From assembly GCA_006503535.1 (NCBI GenBank), contig QYRS01000002.1:558001-622000 (forward strand): a DNA stretch of 64,000 bases, given 5' to 3'. The notes under the pieces are model-generated. The model was not told the DNA's origin. It saw only the letters and a program-made list of their open reading frames with translations, and made no database searches. The stretch is from Arthrinium phaeospermum (taxonomy: Eukaryota > Ascomycota > Sordariomycetes > Amphisphaeriales > Apiosporaceae). Positions 53,006-63,781 of this stretch are shown here, one piece after another (positions within the stretch are counted from its first letter, which is position 1; the number at the start of each line of letters is the position of its first letter). Made by a program: the position numbers and the translations under genes.

Positions 53006-54961
53006 TCAGTTTGACGACCCCTGGGCTATCAGCTCAGGTGTTGCTGGAGAGACGGGTAATACAGTCTCTGCCGCACCCATGTCCGGCTCTTGAAGTTGCT
53101 CGTTTCCCGGATCCTGCCGTTGTTGTAAACGGTAGATTAGGTCGCGAACATCGGACTCGATTGTCTCCATGCCCCTCTCCTTGCAGGTCGCAATGAGCCC
53201 CTGAACACGGCCGTCTTCCGCTATGATGCACCTGCGGATAAGCGCAAGAGCCGTATCGCGGTCCATCCACCAGTCGCCCACCTCGCCATCTATGGCTCTT
53301 GACTTGGCAAGATCAAGGTAGCGGAACGCATGCTCGTACTGCGGGTTTAATGTACAGATCAGCAGCGTCCGGTTCCAGGCATAGCTGTCTGGCTTGACAG
53401 AGAATCCCTCCATCTCAGCCAAGATGAACTGCAGGGATTTCAACAGCGTGCAGTGAGAGAGTAACAAGTGGAAAGTCGCCAGATTCGGTGGTGAAGCAGA
53501 TATCCGGCGAACGCTTCGATACGTGTCCAGACCCGACTTGAAGCCTCCATGTTGAAGCTTTGCCTCAAGGACAACGTTGAAAGCTGCCATGGGAATCTGG
53601 TCGTTGATTCCAACTTCAAGCAGGATCGCGATGGCCTCTTCGGTCTTCTCTGGGGAATCCCGCAACACAGCATATATCTCACGGGTGCTGGACAGGTCGG
53701 GCTGCAAACCCGCCTTGGCCATAAGGCCCAGAGTCAGAAAAGCTCTCTTGAGGTCATTCTCCCGAGCGTGTATCTCCATCAATGGCTCGAAATGGTGTAG
53801 TTCCAGCTTCTTTCCACGCTTCGAAAGCATGTCGAGGGCTTCAGCAGCCAGACCAGCATCGCCGTTCCTCGAGGCGGTGTTCAGTACGTCAAGAACCATT
53901 CCGTCGGAAGGAACCAGGATAGCAGGCGCCACCTTACGCTCCCAGATGTAGCTCACGCCATCGTAATAGGAGTCTCGACTAAATGCCTCCAACAAAGCAT
54001 ACCACATATTTCCCGCGACCCCCAGTTCGGGATCTCGCAGCCGGTGTTGCACGATCATCAGCGCTTCCGCGTGCATACCCATGTTGGTAAACGTGTATAT
54101 GAAGATGTCGTACAGCCACGGCGGAACGTCCATGTCTCCTGTGTTCAGCGCATCCAGCTTCTCCAAAGCCAGCTCGTATTGACCGTCTCGAAGAAGCCCG
54201 ACCGTGACCGCAACGAGACCTTGAAATGTCGGTTCAATCCACGCTTGTTTCATGTCTCGGAGAACCTTGGTTCGTAGCACGTAGTCCGGGTGCACTGCAA
54301 GCACTTCGAGCACGCCATGGTATACAGCAGAGTTCGGAAGGCACCCTGCAGACACCATCTCCTCCAGGAGTTTGCCGACTATCTCTGCGGAGCCGTATTT
54401 CGGGTCCACGTTGACTTTGATGAGACATTCGTAGAGAAAGGCATCTGGCTTCATGCCCCGCTTAGCCACAAGGTGCTCTACAATTGCGGCAATGCAGTGA
54501 TACTGCCATTGCGCCGTCAAAAGCTCTTGGAGCGCCCTGAGCAGCGTCGAGGTGTCTATGCGATCGAGGTCCGAGTCGGAGGGAGGGGTCCCTGCAAGCA
54601 GTGCGCGAGGTATCTCGGGGAGTCGCTTCGCCATGCGGTCAAAGTAGCGCTCGTAGGCATCTTGCGCACGACTTTGGCGCCTGTTGGGATGGCGGACAAG
54701 GGAGGTCGGCTTCCGATGAACTCGCGGTGGCATCTTCAGCAGATTGGATGCCTTGTTCAGGACGCGTTCCGGCGATGTTTCGGTTCGATAGCTCCTCGTA
54801 CATGCTGGGCCGGCGTAGGCGCCATAGGCGCGATCCAAGATGGTCGGCGTTCGTATAGGAAGAACCAAAGGTTGCTGTAAAGCTTTGGACAGGGCCTTAG
54901 AATCGACTGAAGGACACAGACAGCGCCATAGGCCGTCGGCTACTATGCGCTCCCCCGGCAT
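53006..54961 (-). CDS. Pentatricopeptide repeat (PPR) protein, probably mitochondrial
   Basis: Intronless, 651 residues. The first ATG in frame is at 54961 (MPGERIVADGLWRCL). The N-terminal about 95 residues are Arg/Ser/Ala-rich without acidic clusters at the start, compatible with a mitochondrial presequence. Then helical repeats of about 35 residues follow: for example PDAFLYECLIKVNVDPKYGS, PNSAVYHGVLEVLAVHPDYV, VPPWLYDIFIYTFTNMGMHA, LELHHFEPLMEIHARENDLK, PNLATFHLLLSHCTLL, KPDSYAWNRTLLICTLNPQY. PPR proteins of fungi bind organellar transcripts for stability or translation. I cannot assign the target RNA. The gene is divergent from nothing close; LSM4 lies upstream on the same strand. Confidence 0.85.
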   Translation of the reverse strand: MPGERIVADGLWRCLCPSVDSKALSKALQQPLVLPIRTPTILDRAYGAYAGPACTRSYRTETSPERVLNKASNLLKMPPRVHRKPTSLVRHPNRRQSRAQDAYERYFDRMAKRLPEIPRALLAGTPPSDSDLDRIDTSTLLRALQELLTAQWQYHCIAAIVEHLVAKRGMKPDAFLYECLIKVNVDPKYGSAEIVGKLLEEMVSAGCLPNSAVYHGVLEVLAVHPDYVLRTKVLRDMKQAWIEPTFQGLVAVTVGLLRDGQYELALEKLDALNTGDMDVPPWLYDIFIYTFTNMGMHAEALMIVQHRLRDPELGVAGNMWYALLEAFSRDSYYDGVSYIWERKVAPAILVPSDGMVLDVLNTASRNGDAGLAAEALDMLSKRGKKLELHHFEPLMEIHARENDLKRAFLTLGLMAKAGLQPDLSSTREIYAVLRDSPEKTEEAIAILLEVGINDQIPMAAFNVVLEAKLQHGGFKSGLDTYRSVRRISASPPNLATFHLLLSHCTLLKSLQFILAEMEGFSVKPDSYAWNRTLLICTLNPQYEHAFRYLDLAKSRAIDGEVGDWWMDRDTALALIRRCIIAEDGRVQGLIATCKERGMETIESDVRDLIYRLQQRQDPGNEQLQEPDMGAAETVLPVSPATPELIAQGSSN

Positions 54962-55637
54962 TGAAGCTGTCAAATCGCTCTGGCCGCGGCAATTGGCGCT
55001 TTTGCACTGCCAGTGTAGACGTGCGAAACGTACTGAAATGTGCAGTAATAAATCGTACTAGGATTAAGCTGGGTACCCACTATACAATTGGGATGGCTTC
55101 AAAGTTGAAGTTCCGCCGTCACGTGACAAGTCCCTGCGAGTGGAATAAACCAGTCACGCCTCTTCTGGAATAATAACTTCAACAGTAGGTATACTATTAC
55201 AGTAGTACTCGGTTATTCCATTGTGGCAATCTAGAGTAAACGGAATAATCAAGACAGGTGCTGTTGTCAGTGGAGGGTTACTCCATATCTTGGGCAGGAA
55301 GTAATATTGCGTGCCATGAAGAGACTGTTGCTCTTCAATGGGGAGTTCTTATTTTATTGTCTTGTCATGAGCTATGCATTATGCATTTTCCTCCCAATGC
55401 CCAGCAAAAAGGGGCACCTGGAACTGCCAGAGTACCAACAACAAGCTCCCTTTGCGCTGTTGGTGGGTATCTAGCGCATCGGAACGCAGTTCTCTTCTCT
55501 CGAGAGAATCGGCCGGACCGTCAGATTCAGGGGCTCCGTACATGTCATTCGTCCTGTAGACGTGCGGATCTCCCATGGTTGCTGGGCATTCCGCCTCGCA
55601 GTTTGTAGCCTTCCTCATACCAAATGCGACAGTCGAC
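54962..55637. other. Spacer with inverted TGGAATAA elements
   Basis: About 675 bases between LSM4 3' end and PPR gene 5' end. It contains the inverted repeat at 55138-55260 (listed). Otherwise no gene. Confidence 0.4.
55138..55260. repeat. TGGAATAAACC inverted repeat (copy at 55.2 kb), MITE-like
   Basis: GAGTGGAATAAACC (55138-55151) faces GGTTATTCCA (55211-55220). GAGTAAACGGAATAATCAAGA follows at 55234-55254 and CTGGAATAATAAC lies inside at 55165. The GAGTAAACGG part repeats the right arm at 31.69 kb, and GGAATAATCAAGA repeats the 39.62 kb copy. Confidence 0.5.
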
Positions 55638-56208
55638 TCAAGCGCCGCGCCCCCTTCCACGGCCTCTGCCTTGACCGCGGCCGCCGCGGCCTCCTCTGTC
55701 GCCTCCCCTGCCGCCGTGGTCTCCCCGGCCACCGCCGCGTCCTCCGCGGAAGCCTCCTTGCTGGTTCTGCTGTTGATCTTTGACGAGGTCGATGATTTCG
55801 TCGGGGACTCTCAGGTACTTGATCTGTAGCAGCCGTCAGCGCCTGTAGTCCTAGTAAAAGGGGTCGTGCAGCGACAACTTACGTTGTTGCCCTTAATGTA
55901 GACCTCGGGCAGTCGTACGAACTTGTCGCCTTCCTAAACACAGGATCCCATCAGTCACCCGATCTCCCTAGCCCTGATATTTCTTTTGTGACTGGCGCAT
56001 ACCGGACTCGTTTGGATGACCTCCTTCAGCGTCAGGTTCATCCATGTGTCGCATTGGACCAAGTGGCCGTTGAGGGTTTCGCCGTTCTTGAGCTCAACCA
56101 GCATGGGGTGGCCTTGCGCCGCATTCAAGAGACCGAGGGGCAACTGCCGCGCACAGAAATCGGTTAGCAGGAATTCCGGGCGCGCGATTGAGGGCGTCGA
56201 CTGACCAT
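55638..56208 (-). CDS. LSM4: U6 snRNA-associated Sm-like protein LSm4
   Basis: Four exons: 56208-56206 (the ATG alone), 56143-56003, 55933-55883, 55823-55638. Introns are 62, 69, 59 bp with GT..AG ends (donors GTCAGT, GTATGC, GTAAGT). The product is 126 residues: [15 protein letters not shown], Sm1 [20 protein letters not shown] then [12 protein letters not shown], Sm2 [20 protein letters not shown], then [16 protein letters not shown] and an RGG/RG-rich tail. LSm2-8 binds the U6 snRNA 3' end in the nucleus and LSm1-7 promotes mRNA decapping in the cytoplasm. The RGG tail is typical of LSm4 and supports P-body assembly. The start in a 3-base exon is required by the fixed family N-terminus. 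Confidence 0.92.
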
Positions 56209-57300
56209 CTTGGGGGTTTGCGCCAACGGTTGACGTAGCTGAAGGTTGCAAAGGAGTGGTCGAAGTGAAGTGTTAAGCGAACGTCACCGAGATTGAGGAA
56301 ACAAACAATCATCACCAGATTGATCTTGGCAAGGCTGCTACTGGTGATGCACGCTTTAGCCTTAACCTTACCTCTCGACAGCTTCCACCCAACGTGGGGC
56401 AGACTGCCAGACTGGTTTCAGCACAGACCCGGTACTTCGGTACCTTACTGACTTACACCCAACAGCCTGGAATTTAAGCTGGAGTGCACTGAACCCGCGG
56501 CTCGCGGCGGTCCTACCTGTATGCCTGTAGAATCCCGCCCTCACATTGATAATCGATCTTCTTTCTATGATGATGAACTTGTATTTCTGCAAAGGACTGC
56601 GAGGACGTCATATCACATTGGTCTGAATTGCTGCAGGTCATCATATCATCTTGTAGGGGACTAAGCCTATTGAAGATGAGGGTTCAAAAACTGCTGCTAT
56701 CGCCAACTTCTGGATTACCTTGGGTCGCTGGATTTCTCCATGCTGTCTTATGGCCAGTCCTGTCTGATGCTAAACTTTCACGACTCAAAGGGGAATATAC
56801 TCATGGAATGTCCCTCTATACAAAATGTTTGAGAAGCATCATATCGATGGCTAGCTTTGCATGCTCGTAGTTGTTTCCTTGCCACTTCAAGCTAAGAGTG
56901 TGGCGATGCTCAAGAGTCCACGTATGCTTTCAGCGCGGGGTGGTGGTTAGTAGGTGGTCGACGGTCCAAAAGGTCGGTTCCCTCAGTCCCCTCCCCCAGC
57001 CCAGCTGGACAGACCTACATACGATTTTAGGCAGCCGAATTTCCAAGCTCCCTCGCTGTAAGAAAGGTACCGGCGCCCCCGTATCGCTCAATTGAAGCAA
57101 CCTTTCCTTTCTCTTCGGGTCCATTTTCGCGCACTCGTGGATGCTTTCGTACGCTTGCCACGCCAGGTTTTCCTATCTCTAGGCAGGAGGCGATTGTTTT
57201 TTCTTTGACTCATACTTTTCGTTTGCAGGTCTGGTGGTCGAGTCGGCTTCTTGGTTCTCGCCCTCGGTAGGCGACAGGACACACGCATACGCCCGTCAAG
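56209..57300. promoter_or_regulatory. Divergent upstream region (LSM4 / signal-peptide membrane protein)
   Basis: About 1.1 kb without a gene. The right part (57100-57300) is pyrimidine-rich and resembles the leader of the gene at 57301. Confidence 0.35.
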
Positions 57301-59245
57301 ATGCGTGTCAGTCTCCACACCACGGCTTTGTTGCTGTGGCCGGTCTTAGCAACGGCTTCCATTGCAGGAAACCGAGATGGTATGCAAGATTCTGCTTGGC
57401 ATTAGTCTTCGACAACAAACGGATCGAGTATTCTAACTTCTTGATTGATCAGTGTCTGGGTATACAGGACCCGCCGCGGTCATTCAACTCGCCCTCCAGG
57501 AATATTATGGCAATGTCCTCGGTGACGCTGTAAGTGCACGTTCACTCATCCACTCCACCAACTCACTCACCACCCACTCCCATCTCTCTCATCAACAAGA
57601 CAGAGTCATTGGGTCTTAGAACTAAACACAATGAAATCTCCAGCACCTGCAACTAGATGTCCTTGAGTCTGCCGAGCCTTGCGGCTACGGAAATGTTACA
57701 CTCAATGGAGACCAGCTTCCACAAGACGAAGAGGGTCGCGGGTCTGGCCCCATCATCATCGACAACGGCCGCATAGTAGTCGGCGACTGGCATTTCGACT
57801 GTGTGGAATCAGACCACCGCGCCGAGCAGCTGTTGAGGTTTAACGTCGTCAACATCGACGGAAAGCCGGTTGAAAATGTCGGCTTCTCGACGCTGTTCCA
57901 CCAGCAGTTTCCCGTCTCGGTCACTTATGTCGACGGAGCCGAATCCGTCATCAACATCCCCACGGTCGAGGAGGATAGTGACGGCCGGAAGCTGAACGAT
58001 GAGCTCGCTGAGCTCGCACGGATGAAGTCCCAACTGCTGAAGCTGCAAGAAAAGATTGCCCTCAAGGAGAAGGTCTTGTCAGATGAGTTTGGTTATGTGC
58101 GAGAGGAGTCGGAGCGCACAGGTTGTGAAAGCCTCAAGTGTTTCGTCCTCTCCGCGTGGAAGAAGGCCCATGGTCGACTGAGCACGTATTTCCGCAACAA
58201 CCCTTTGCAGAATATGCACGACAGCGAGAATGTTGAGGACCAACCGGTCGACGAGTCAACTACAGAGGACCACGATGTATCCATTCGCGTTGGCGATGAT
58301 AACTCTTTCCAAAAGCAACAGTCCCAGCTGACCCGCCAAGGCAGTCCGCGCACTCGCCCGCAAACAACCATGTCTTCCGAGCCAGAGAAAGAACGTCGTC
58401 TCTCCGCCTTCAAGTGGACTGTCATTATTGCCCCTACGGTCGTCATGGTACTCGGCCTCATCTTCGCCCTCTTGCTGTACCCTTTTTGCACCAAGACCCG
58501 CGCCGAGCGCAGCGACCGCCGACCAGAGCGTCGCCACCCCAACAACCCCAACCGCCGGGCGCTCGCGCGCGAACACCGCGTCGCCACCAAGGCCGCCATG
58601 CGGGCCAAGTTCGGCGAGCTGATGCGCCGATTCCGCGAGACCTTTTCGCGGCGCAGCCTTGAGGACGAGGAAAAGGAGGCGATCCTGCGCCGGCTCCATG
58701 CTAGCAGCAGCGGCGGCGGCCACAACGACAACAACAGCAACGGCAGCAACAATCACGCTATCACGAGTTACAGCATTTCGGACACCGAGGACGACGTCTC
58801 GGCCTCCGAGTCCGATTCCGACATGTCGACGACCATGGAGCAGGACCTGGCCTCCTTCCGCAGCGTCGCTGACGCCGTGGGCGACATGGTCATGGCGGCC
58901 GAAGAGGGCCGGACAAGGAGAGCCGCTGCCCGCCATCACCATCACCAATACCACCACAACCACTACCAACAGCACCAACCTCAGCCTCCTCCTCCACGGT
59001 TCACTCCCAGCCCCGCCTATTTCGCGTCGCGAAGCCGCCGCTCCACGTTCTCCGACGGCATTTCCGTAGACGAGGAGCTGCCGGCGTACGAGGAACGGCC
59101 GCTCAGCCGCGTGAGCCTCGACTCGGCCAGCCATGTGCCCAACGGCATCCTGTACACGCCAAGCGGAACCACGTATACACCGAGCGACAACTCGGCATTG
59201 ACGGGCTCGCCGCTCGACGAAGTACTCGGGAAAGTCCAGAGGTAG
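57301..59245 (+). CDS. Single-pass (type I) membrane protein with signal peptide, unknown function
   Basis: Three exons: 57301-57379, 57453-57529, 57644-59245. Introns are 73 bp (donor GTATGC, branch CTAAC) and 114 bp (donor GTAAGT), giving 585 residues. A signal peptide MRVSLHTTALLLWPVLATASIAG is followed by an ectodomain with a conserved-looking core (GYTGPAAVIQLALQEYYGNV, EPCGYGNVTLNG, GRIVVGDWHFDCV). A coiled-coil-prone region comes next (ELARMKSQLLKLQEKIALKE), then one TM (WTVIIAPTVVMVLGLIFALL). The cytosolic tail is basic just after the membrane, then Ser/Asp-rich with a His-rich stretch (HHHHQYHHNHYQQHQPQPPPP in part). Orientation follows the positive-inside rule. It resembles uncharacterised Sordariomycete surface proteins; no function assigned. 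Confidence 0.8.
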
Positions 59246-59758
59246 AGAGAGCTAGCTAGCTGCCTCGCAAAAGCCTTTTTTGTCTTCTTCGTTTTTTGCT
59301 CTTTTCAAACTTGTTGTTTGTACAAATACCTGTCTCTTTCTAGGAATTCTTCCATCAGGCAAACCCAGGGGTTTCGGCGCAGATGATATTTCGAATCTAG
59401 CGGATTTAATAATGAAGCCACCTGTCACAATCACGAAGTGATGGCAGGTGCGATTGATTGCTGAAAAGGGGCACCGTCGTGGGCCTCGAAATCAGCTATA
59501 TATACCATGAATATACAAACACGTTGGGACACTCAGGATTGCGTTTTGGATGATATCAACGTGTATATTTATTTGATTTCATCAAGGATACTTGTTGCCA
59601 TGAGCTCAGTACCTGGCTAGCCCGTTTACGCAAGTGACCCACAGCTTATGTATTTATTCGGTTGGGCATTTAACACCCCAGACAATAATACCCTTATAAC
59701 ATACATAGACACCGGATCAGGAGAGGATGCTTGATAAAGGCGGCAGCTGGAACCACCA
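59246..59758. other. Convergent 3' spacer
   Basis: About 510 bases, AT-rich, between convergent genes. No gene. Confidence 0.45.
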
Positions 59759-61068
59759 TCACGACTCGTCACCAAAGACGAAATGCCTCCAGTTCCTAGC
59801 CAGCCTCTCGACGCCCTCGCGGAGAGGCCAGCCCTTGATCTCGCAGACGAGCCGGCAGGCGTCCTCGAGCGCCCGGTCCATCCGGGGCCCCGCCGTGTGC
59901 AGGTCGCTCTCCACGAGGATGCGGTCGTCGGGCGCGGCGCGGATGGCGTCGGCCGTCTTTTTGTTCTTGTCTCCCTCGGCGGCGCCGGCCTCGGGGTCCC
60001 AGTTGATGGCCACCGAGAAGGAGAAGAAGATGGCCGCGGGGACCGAAGGGTGGATATACTGTCTCAGCATGTTGACGGGCCCGGAGTAAGAGTGCAGACA
60101 TATGCGCGGAGGGAACGGCTTTATATTTGGCTGCTGCTTTGTTTTGCCTTCGTCATCGTCCTCTTCGTCGGATGTCTCAAAGTTCTCCGCGTTGGCGGCT
60201 ATTCGTTTCTTCTCTCGTTTGGATAAGACCTCCTTCTCGTGGCCCTTCCAACACTCGGCCAGTACGTTGTAGAGGGCGCCATGCACCTGGACGCCGTGAA
60301 CACTGGCCGCGCGATTTAACTCCCCCGCCAGCTTCAGCTGCGCTTTGAGGATCGCGGACTGGTGGTCCAAAGAAACACGGTGTGGGCTTAGTTGCCGACC
60401 TTCTCGCCCCCCGGGGGTTAAGCTCTCGTCTCTTTGTGGCGCCTGCTCAGCATCTGGCAAGGAGGTCCAACTCTCGGGATCCGAAACGCTTTGTCGAGAC
60501 CAACCTCCCCCACTAGGGCAAACGGCGACTTCTCGAGCCGCTCCCGCGTCTCTTGGATAAATTGGGAGAGAGGCCGAGGGTTCGGGAGCCCCGCACTAAA
60601 CGCCGGATTCTTGGCGGACGGTGCGGGCGCAAGAATCTGGTCATAATGTGCGATCTTGCTCTCCGCAGACCCGTCATAGTTTGAAGCATTAGGAGACGTA
60701 TCATCGTAGATCTGGTACGAAAACCAAGGGTGCCAACCAAATGATGGTATGAAGCGTTTCTCGTGGGAGGCTTGCTGTGAGAACAGAGTATTTCTGTCTT
60801 GGACCCCTTGCTCGAGCGCCACATTGAAAACCAAGTCTTGGTCTTGCAAACGTGTGGACATGACCGTCAAGCCCCGGGCATTCATACGCGGGATTGTGGC
60901 CACCGATGACATGGTATCTGTGGGGTGGCAGTGGGCGTCAAAGACACCCACGTCCCAGGGGAAAGGTTCTGTGTCAGGGTTCAAGCTACTCCCGTGGAAT
61001 AGGGGTCTTCCTGAAGTACCTCCTGAGGAGGACTCCACTCCTTCAGAGTCAAGATGCTGCTGACACAT
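59759..61068 (-). CDS. TatD-family metal-dependent hydrolase (Scn1-like), with a one-base frameshift
   Basis: From ATG 61068 (MCQQHLDSEG) the first frame carries FDAHCHPTD (the HxH metal pair), FIPSFGWHPWF and ALVGEVGLDKAF (Glu ligand), then loses frame. The shifted frame continues with RDESLTPGGREGR, AGELNRAASVHGVQVHG, ICLHSYSGP, and ILVESDLHTAG (metal Asp), ending at 59759. Adding one C to the CCC run (GGG at 60476-60478 on the plus strand) gives FRIPESWTSLPD and a full protein of about 436 residues with all TatD ligands. The family cleaves DNA or other phosphodiesters; the fission-yeast relative Scn1 interacts with the APC subunit Cut9. A stretch of Glu/Asp/Lys (about residues 290-310) is a typical fungal insert. 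Confidence 0.82.
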
Positions 61069-63781
61069 TGTGCTATGCGCTTTTTTTCTTCTCTCCCCAA
61101 GGGCCTTCACCGAATATACCGTGCGAGGTATCCGACAGCCCTCTGTCCCTAGCAGAGCCGCGCTTGAAGATGTCCCAATGGCAACCACAACCGTTTTACC
61201 GCTACCCGGAATGTACCGACTTTCTGGACAAGGTAGCGGCTGGAGCCAGGTTCCTGCTAGTCCAGCTGGCAATATCACGCACAAAGACGAGGGAAATCGT
61301 TATGCGACAGTATCAGATGATGGCGATCCACCAAAATCGAACGACGCTCCAGAAGCCTAGGATGATCTGCGATGCAGCAGCCAATTCACAGGCTCTCGGA
61401 TTTGTACGCAGACTGCAGGCAGAAAGGAAAGCGCGCATATGATAGCGTTTGGCATGCAGAACTTTAGGTATTTCCAGGGGTCAAGGTTCAGGCCGGTGAG
61501 TGCCGTCAATAGATCAGCTAAAAGGGTGAACCTTGAGACTGAAGGGCCTACCACGTTTCTCAGGCGTCTCTTTCTCTTACCAACAGGCAACAGCGATAGG
61601 CATAGATCTAAACATTGCCGATCAGTCGGTCGAAATCGGTCTCGGCGCGCTCTTTATTGTGTCATGGCAATTTGGCGGTCGAGATGGCTTCTGGAAGGAG
61701 TGCCTTTGGAAGTGCCTCTGGCATCTGGAGTACAGCTTGCACTTGCAGAGAGGGTGGGGAAATGGGGGGTTGGATGATATCATTCGTGTGGAACTTACAC
61801 TGCAATTGAATAAGTATGAAAACAGCCAGCCCGTCAAGCCCCTCTGCCCCCTGCGAGAATCGACCGGTCGCTTGCCGTAAGCAAACAGGGCTACCGTTGC
61901 AGCGGCACTGCTGCTTGTCGATCAAGTAGGCGAATGGCTCGACGGTGGTTCGATGGCCTGATAGAAAGAAATCCCGAGGCGCAGCTGTGGTTGTGAGAAA
62001 GCGACCTAATGCCGAGGCTTGAGGGATGCAGATGGATGGACATCACCATATCGATACTTCAGTCGGTCCACGATTGAGTCATGCAATCCGGCTTCAGTAA
62101 GGGCGATGACAAAACTTCGGACTATCCGTTATCACCACCACCGAAACAACCAATTTTGAACCTTTGACCAATTCAAGTGTTAGGCGACCATTGGCAACCG
62201 ATATATCGAATTGCGCATTCCGTAGCCGCTTGTGCTAGATCCGGTTAGTCCAGAACGATGGTAAGGGCACTTCTCTCTCGTTTCCTCGAGGCAAGCGCCA
62301 CCACTCAAATTTCTCCATCCTATTGCCCCGCTACCCCAGAGTCTCAGTCTGTCGTATTATGTGCATACGTCGATGTAACAGTTGGTGGCTTACTTAGGTA
62401 TTCAGTACCGCCTGTCAACTTGCAAAAAGAAACAGTCTGCCGTCTATTGCTTGTGAAATCTCTCCAGGAGAATTGAACCCCGAAAGCCAAAGTCGACCTA
62501 TGCGCCATCTAGCTAGGCAGTGATTGACATATGCCCCGGGCCCGATGATGTGTCCCCGCCAAAAATAGGCTGAGATCTATCGAGACCAGGATCCGCCGAT
62601 CCCCGATGGCCGAGCTGCTGGTCCCGAGGCCTGGCTTCTGGCCTGGCCTGTCTCCTGTCTCCCTGTCAGTCAGTGCCTGCGAGGTGGCTGTTGAGTTTGA
62701 TGCGCAACCTCGCTGGGAATATGACTGCTCACCCGCTAGCCACATGGATGGCTGAAGAGCCGGGTAGGTAAAAAAAAGTCAGGCACCTGCATACCTGCAT
62801 CATTTGATAAGGAAGGTACAAGTAGGTAGATAGGGCATGCTGTGACAGTTTCTCTAGGAAGTAGTTTGGAGGCGGGCGTTTCCTGGGGTCGATTTGATCT
62901 CTCTCCCTCGCTCTCCCTTACTCTCCGCAGGACCAGGGTCTAAAGGCCAAGTGCAACAGGCCTTCACGTGAAAGTTACGTCGTGCTCTGCCCTGCAGGAT
63001 GGCGTGCATATCGTCCGCCCGCCCAAGCTTACTGTGTGCTTTACACTCACTCATTCGCGCGCGCGCTCTCTCCTCCACTTCTCTCCAACCTGCACTGCGA
63101 CAATATCCCCCCAAATCAAATCCTTTTCAACTTTGTCCCTAACCTACAATGGGCCTGCCTCCGTCATTCCGATAACTTTGCATTTATTCATAGCTGAGTC
63201 GCCTTGGCACTACCGAAACTCTGATTCGTCGTCTCGCTATCAGTCCTGGTACTGGTACCTTTTGAGAGCTCCGAGGGGGTTGCTGGAACACTGCATTAAC
63301 ACACTCGAAAAGCCTCCCCTCCCGGCTGCGTGTTGTACTACTGACACTGGAGGGCATGTCTCTAACCGTCCGTGTGTGGTAGTCCATGTATATCTTGGCT
63401 TTGGGGGTGGTGTGGTCCGATATATCCTTCGATTCGTATCATTGATCAATCGCTCTTGCTCCGCTCCTGTATCACTCCCGACTGACGGATTGTCAACTGC
63501 ATCCCTACTTCTACCTACTCTTCCCTGCTCTCGAATCTCACACATCGTACCATTTATCTATCTATCCTCCCACTTACTTTCAGTTTGCATCTTCGGACTG
63601 GAGGGAGCTACCAAACATCCTATGACTTTTCCTCTACCTTTCTCCTCTCTCGACAGCCTTTGACAATGTGAGACGTCAACTGTCGCTCCTTTTCTCGAAT
63701 CGTCCCCCATTTGATCAGCCCTCGCCGCGCCCTCCGCCCGTTTGCTCCAAGTCCCCGAGTCAGCCAAAAACCTCAGAACCA
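61069..63781. other. Gene-poor spacer, 2.7 kb
   Basis: Between divergent genes. No supportable gene. 63.0-63.78 kb is strongly pyrimidine-rich (long CTCTCC and CTTCC stretches) and is probably the leader and promoter of the gene at 63782; the long open frame in it has no internal support. Confidence 0.4.

Noticed and set aside
58093..59134. Minus-strand frames of 219 and 292 codons
   Set aside because: Antisense of exon 3 of the signal-peptide membrane protein.
62968..63663. 231-codon plus-strand frame before the edge gene
   Set aside because: Lies in a pyrimidine-rich leader-like region; composition (Ser, Leu, Pro, Thr) follows from C/T bias and no motif or good start is present.
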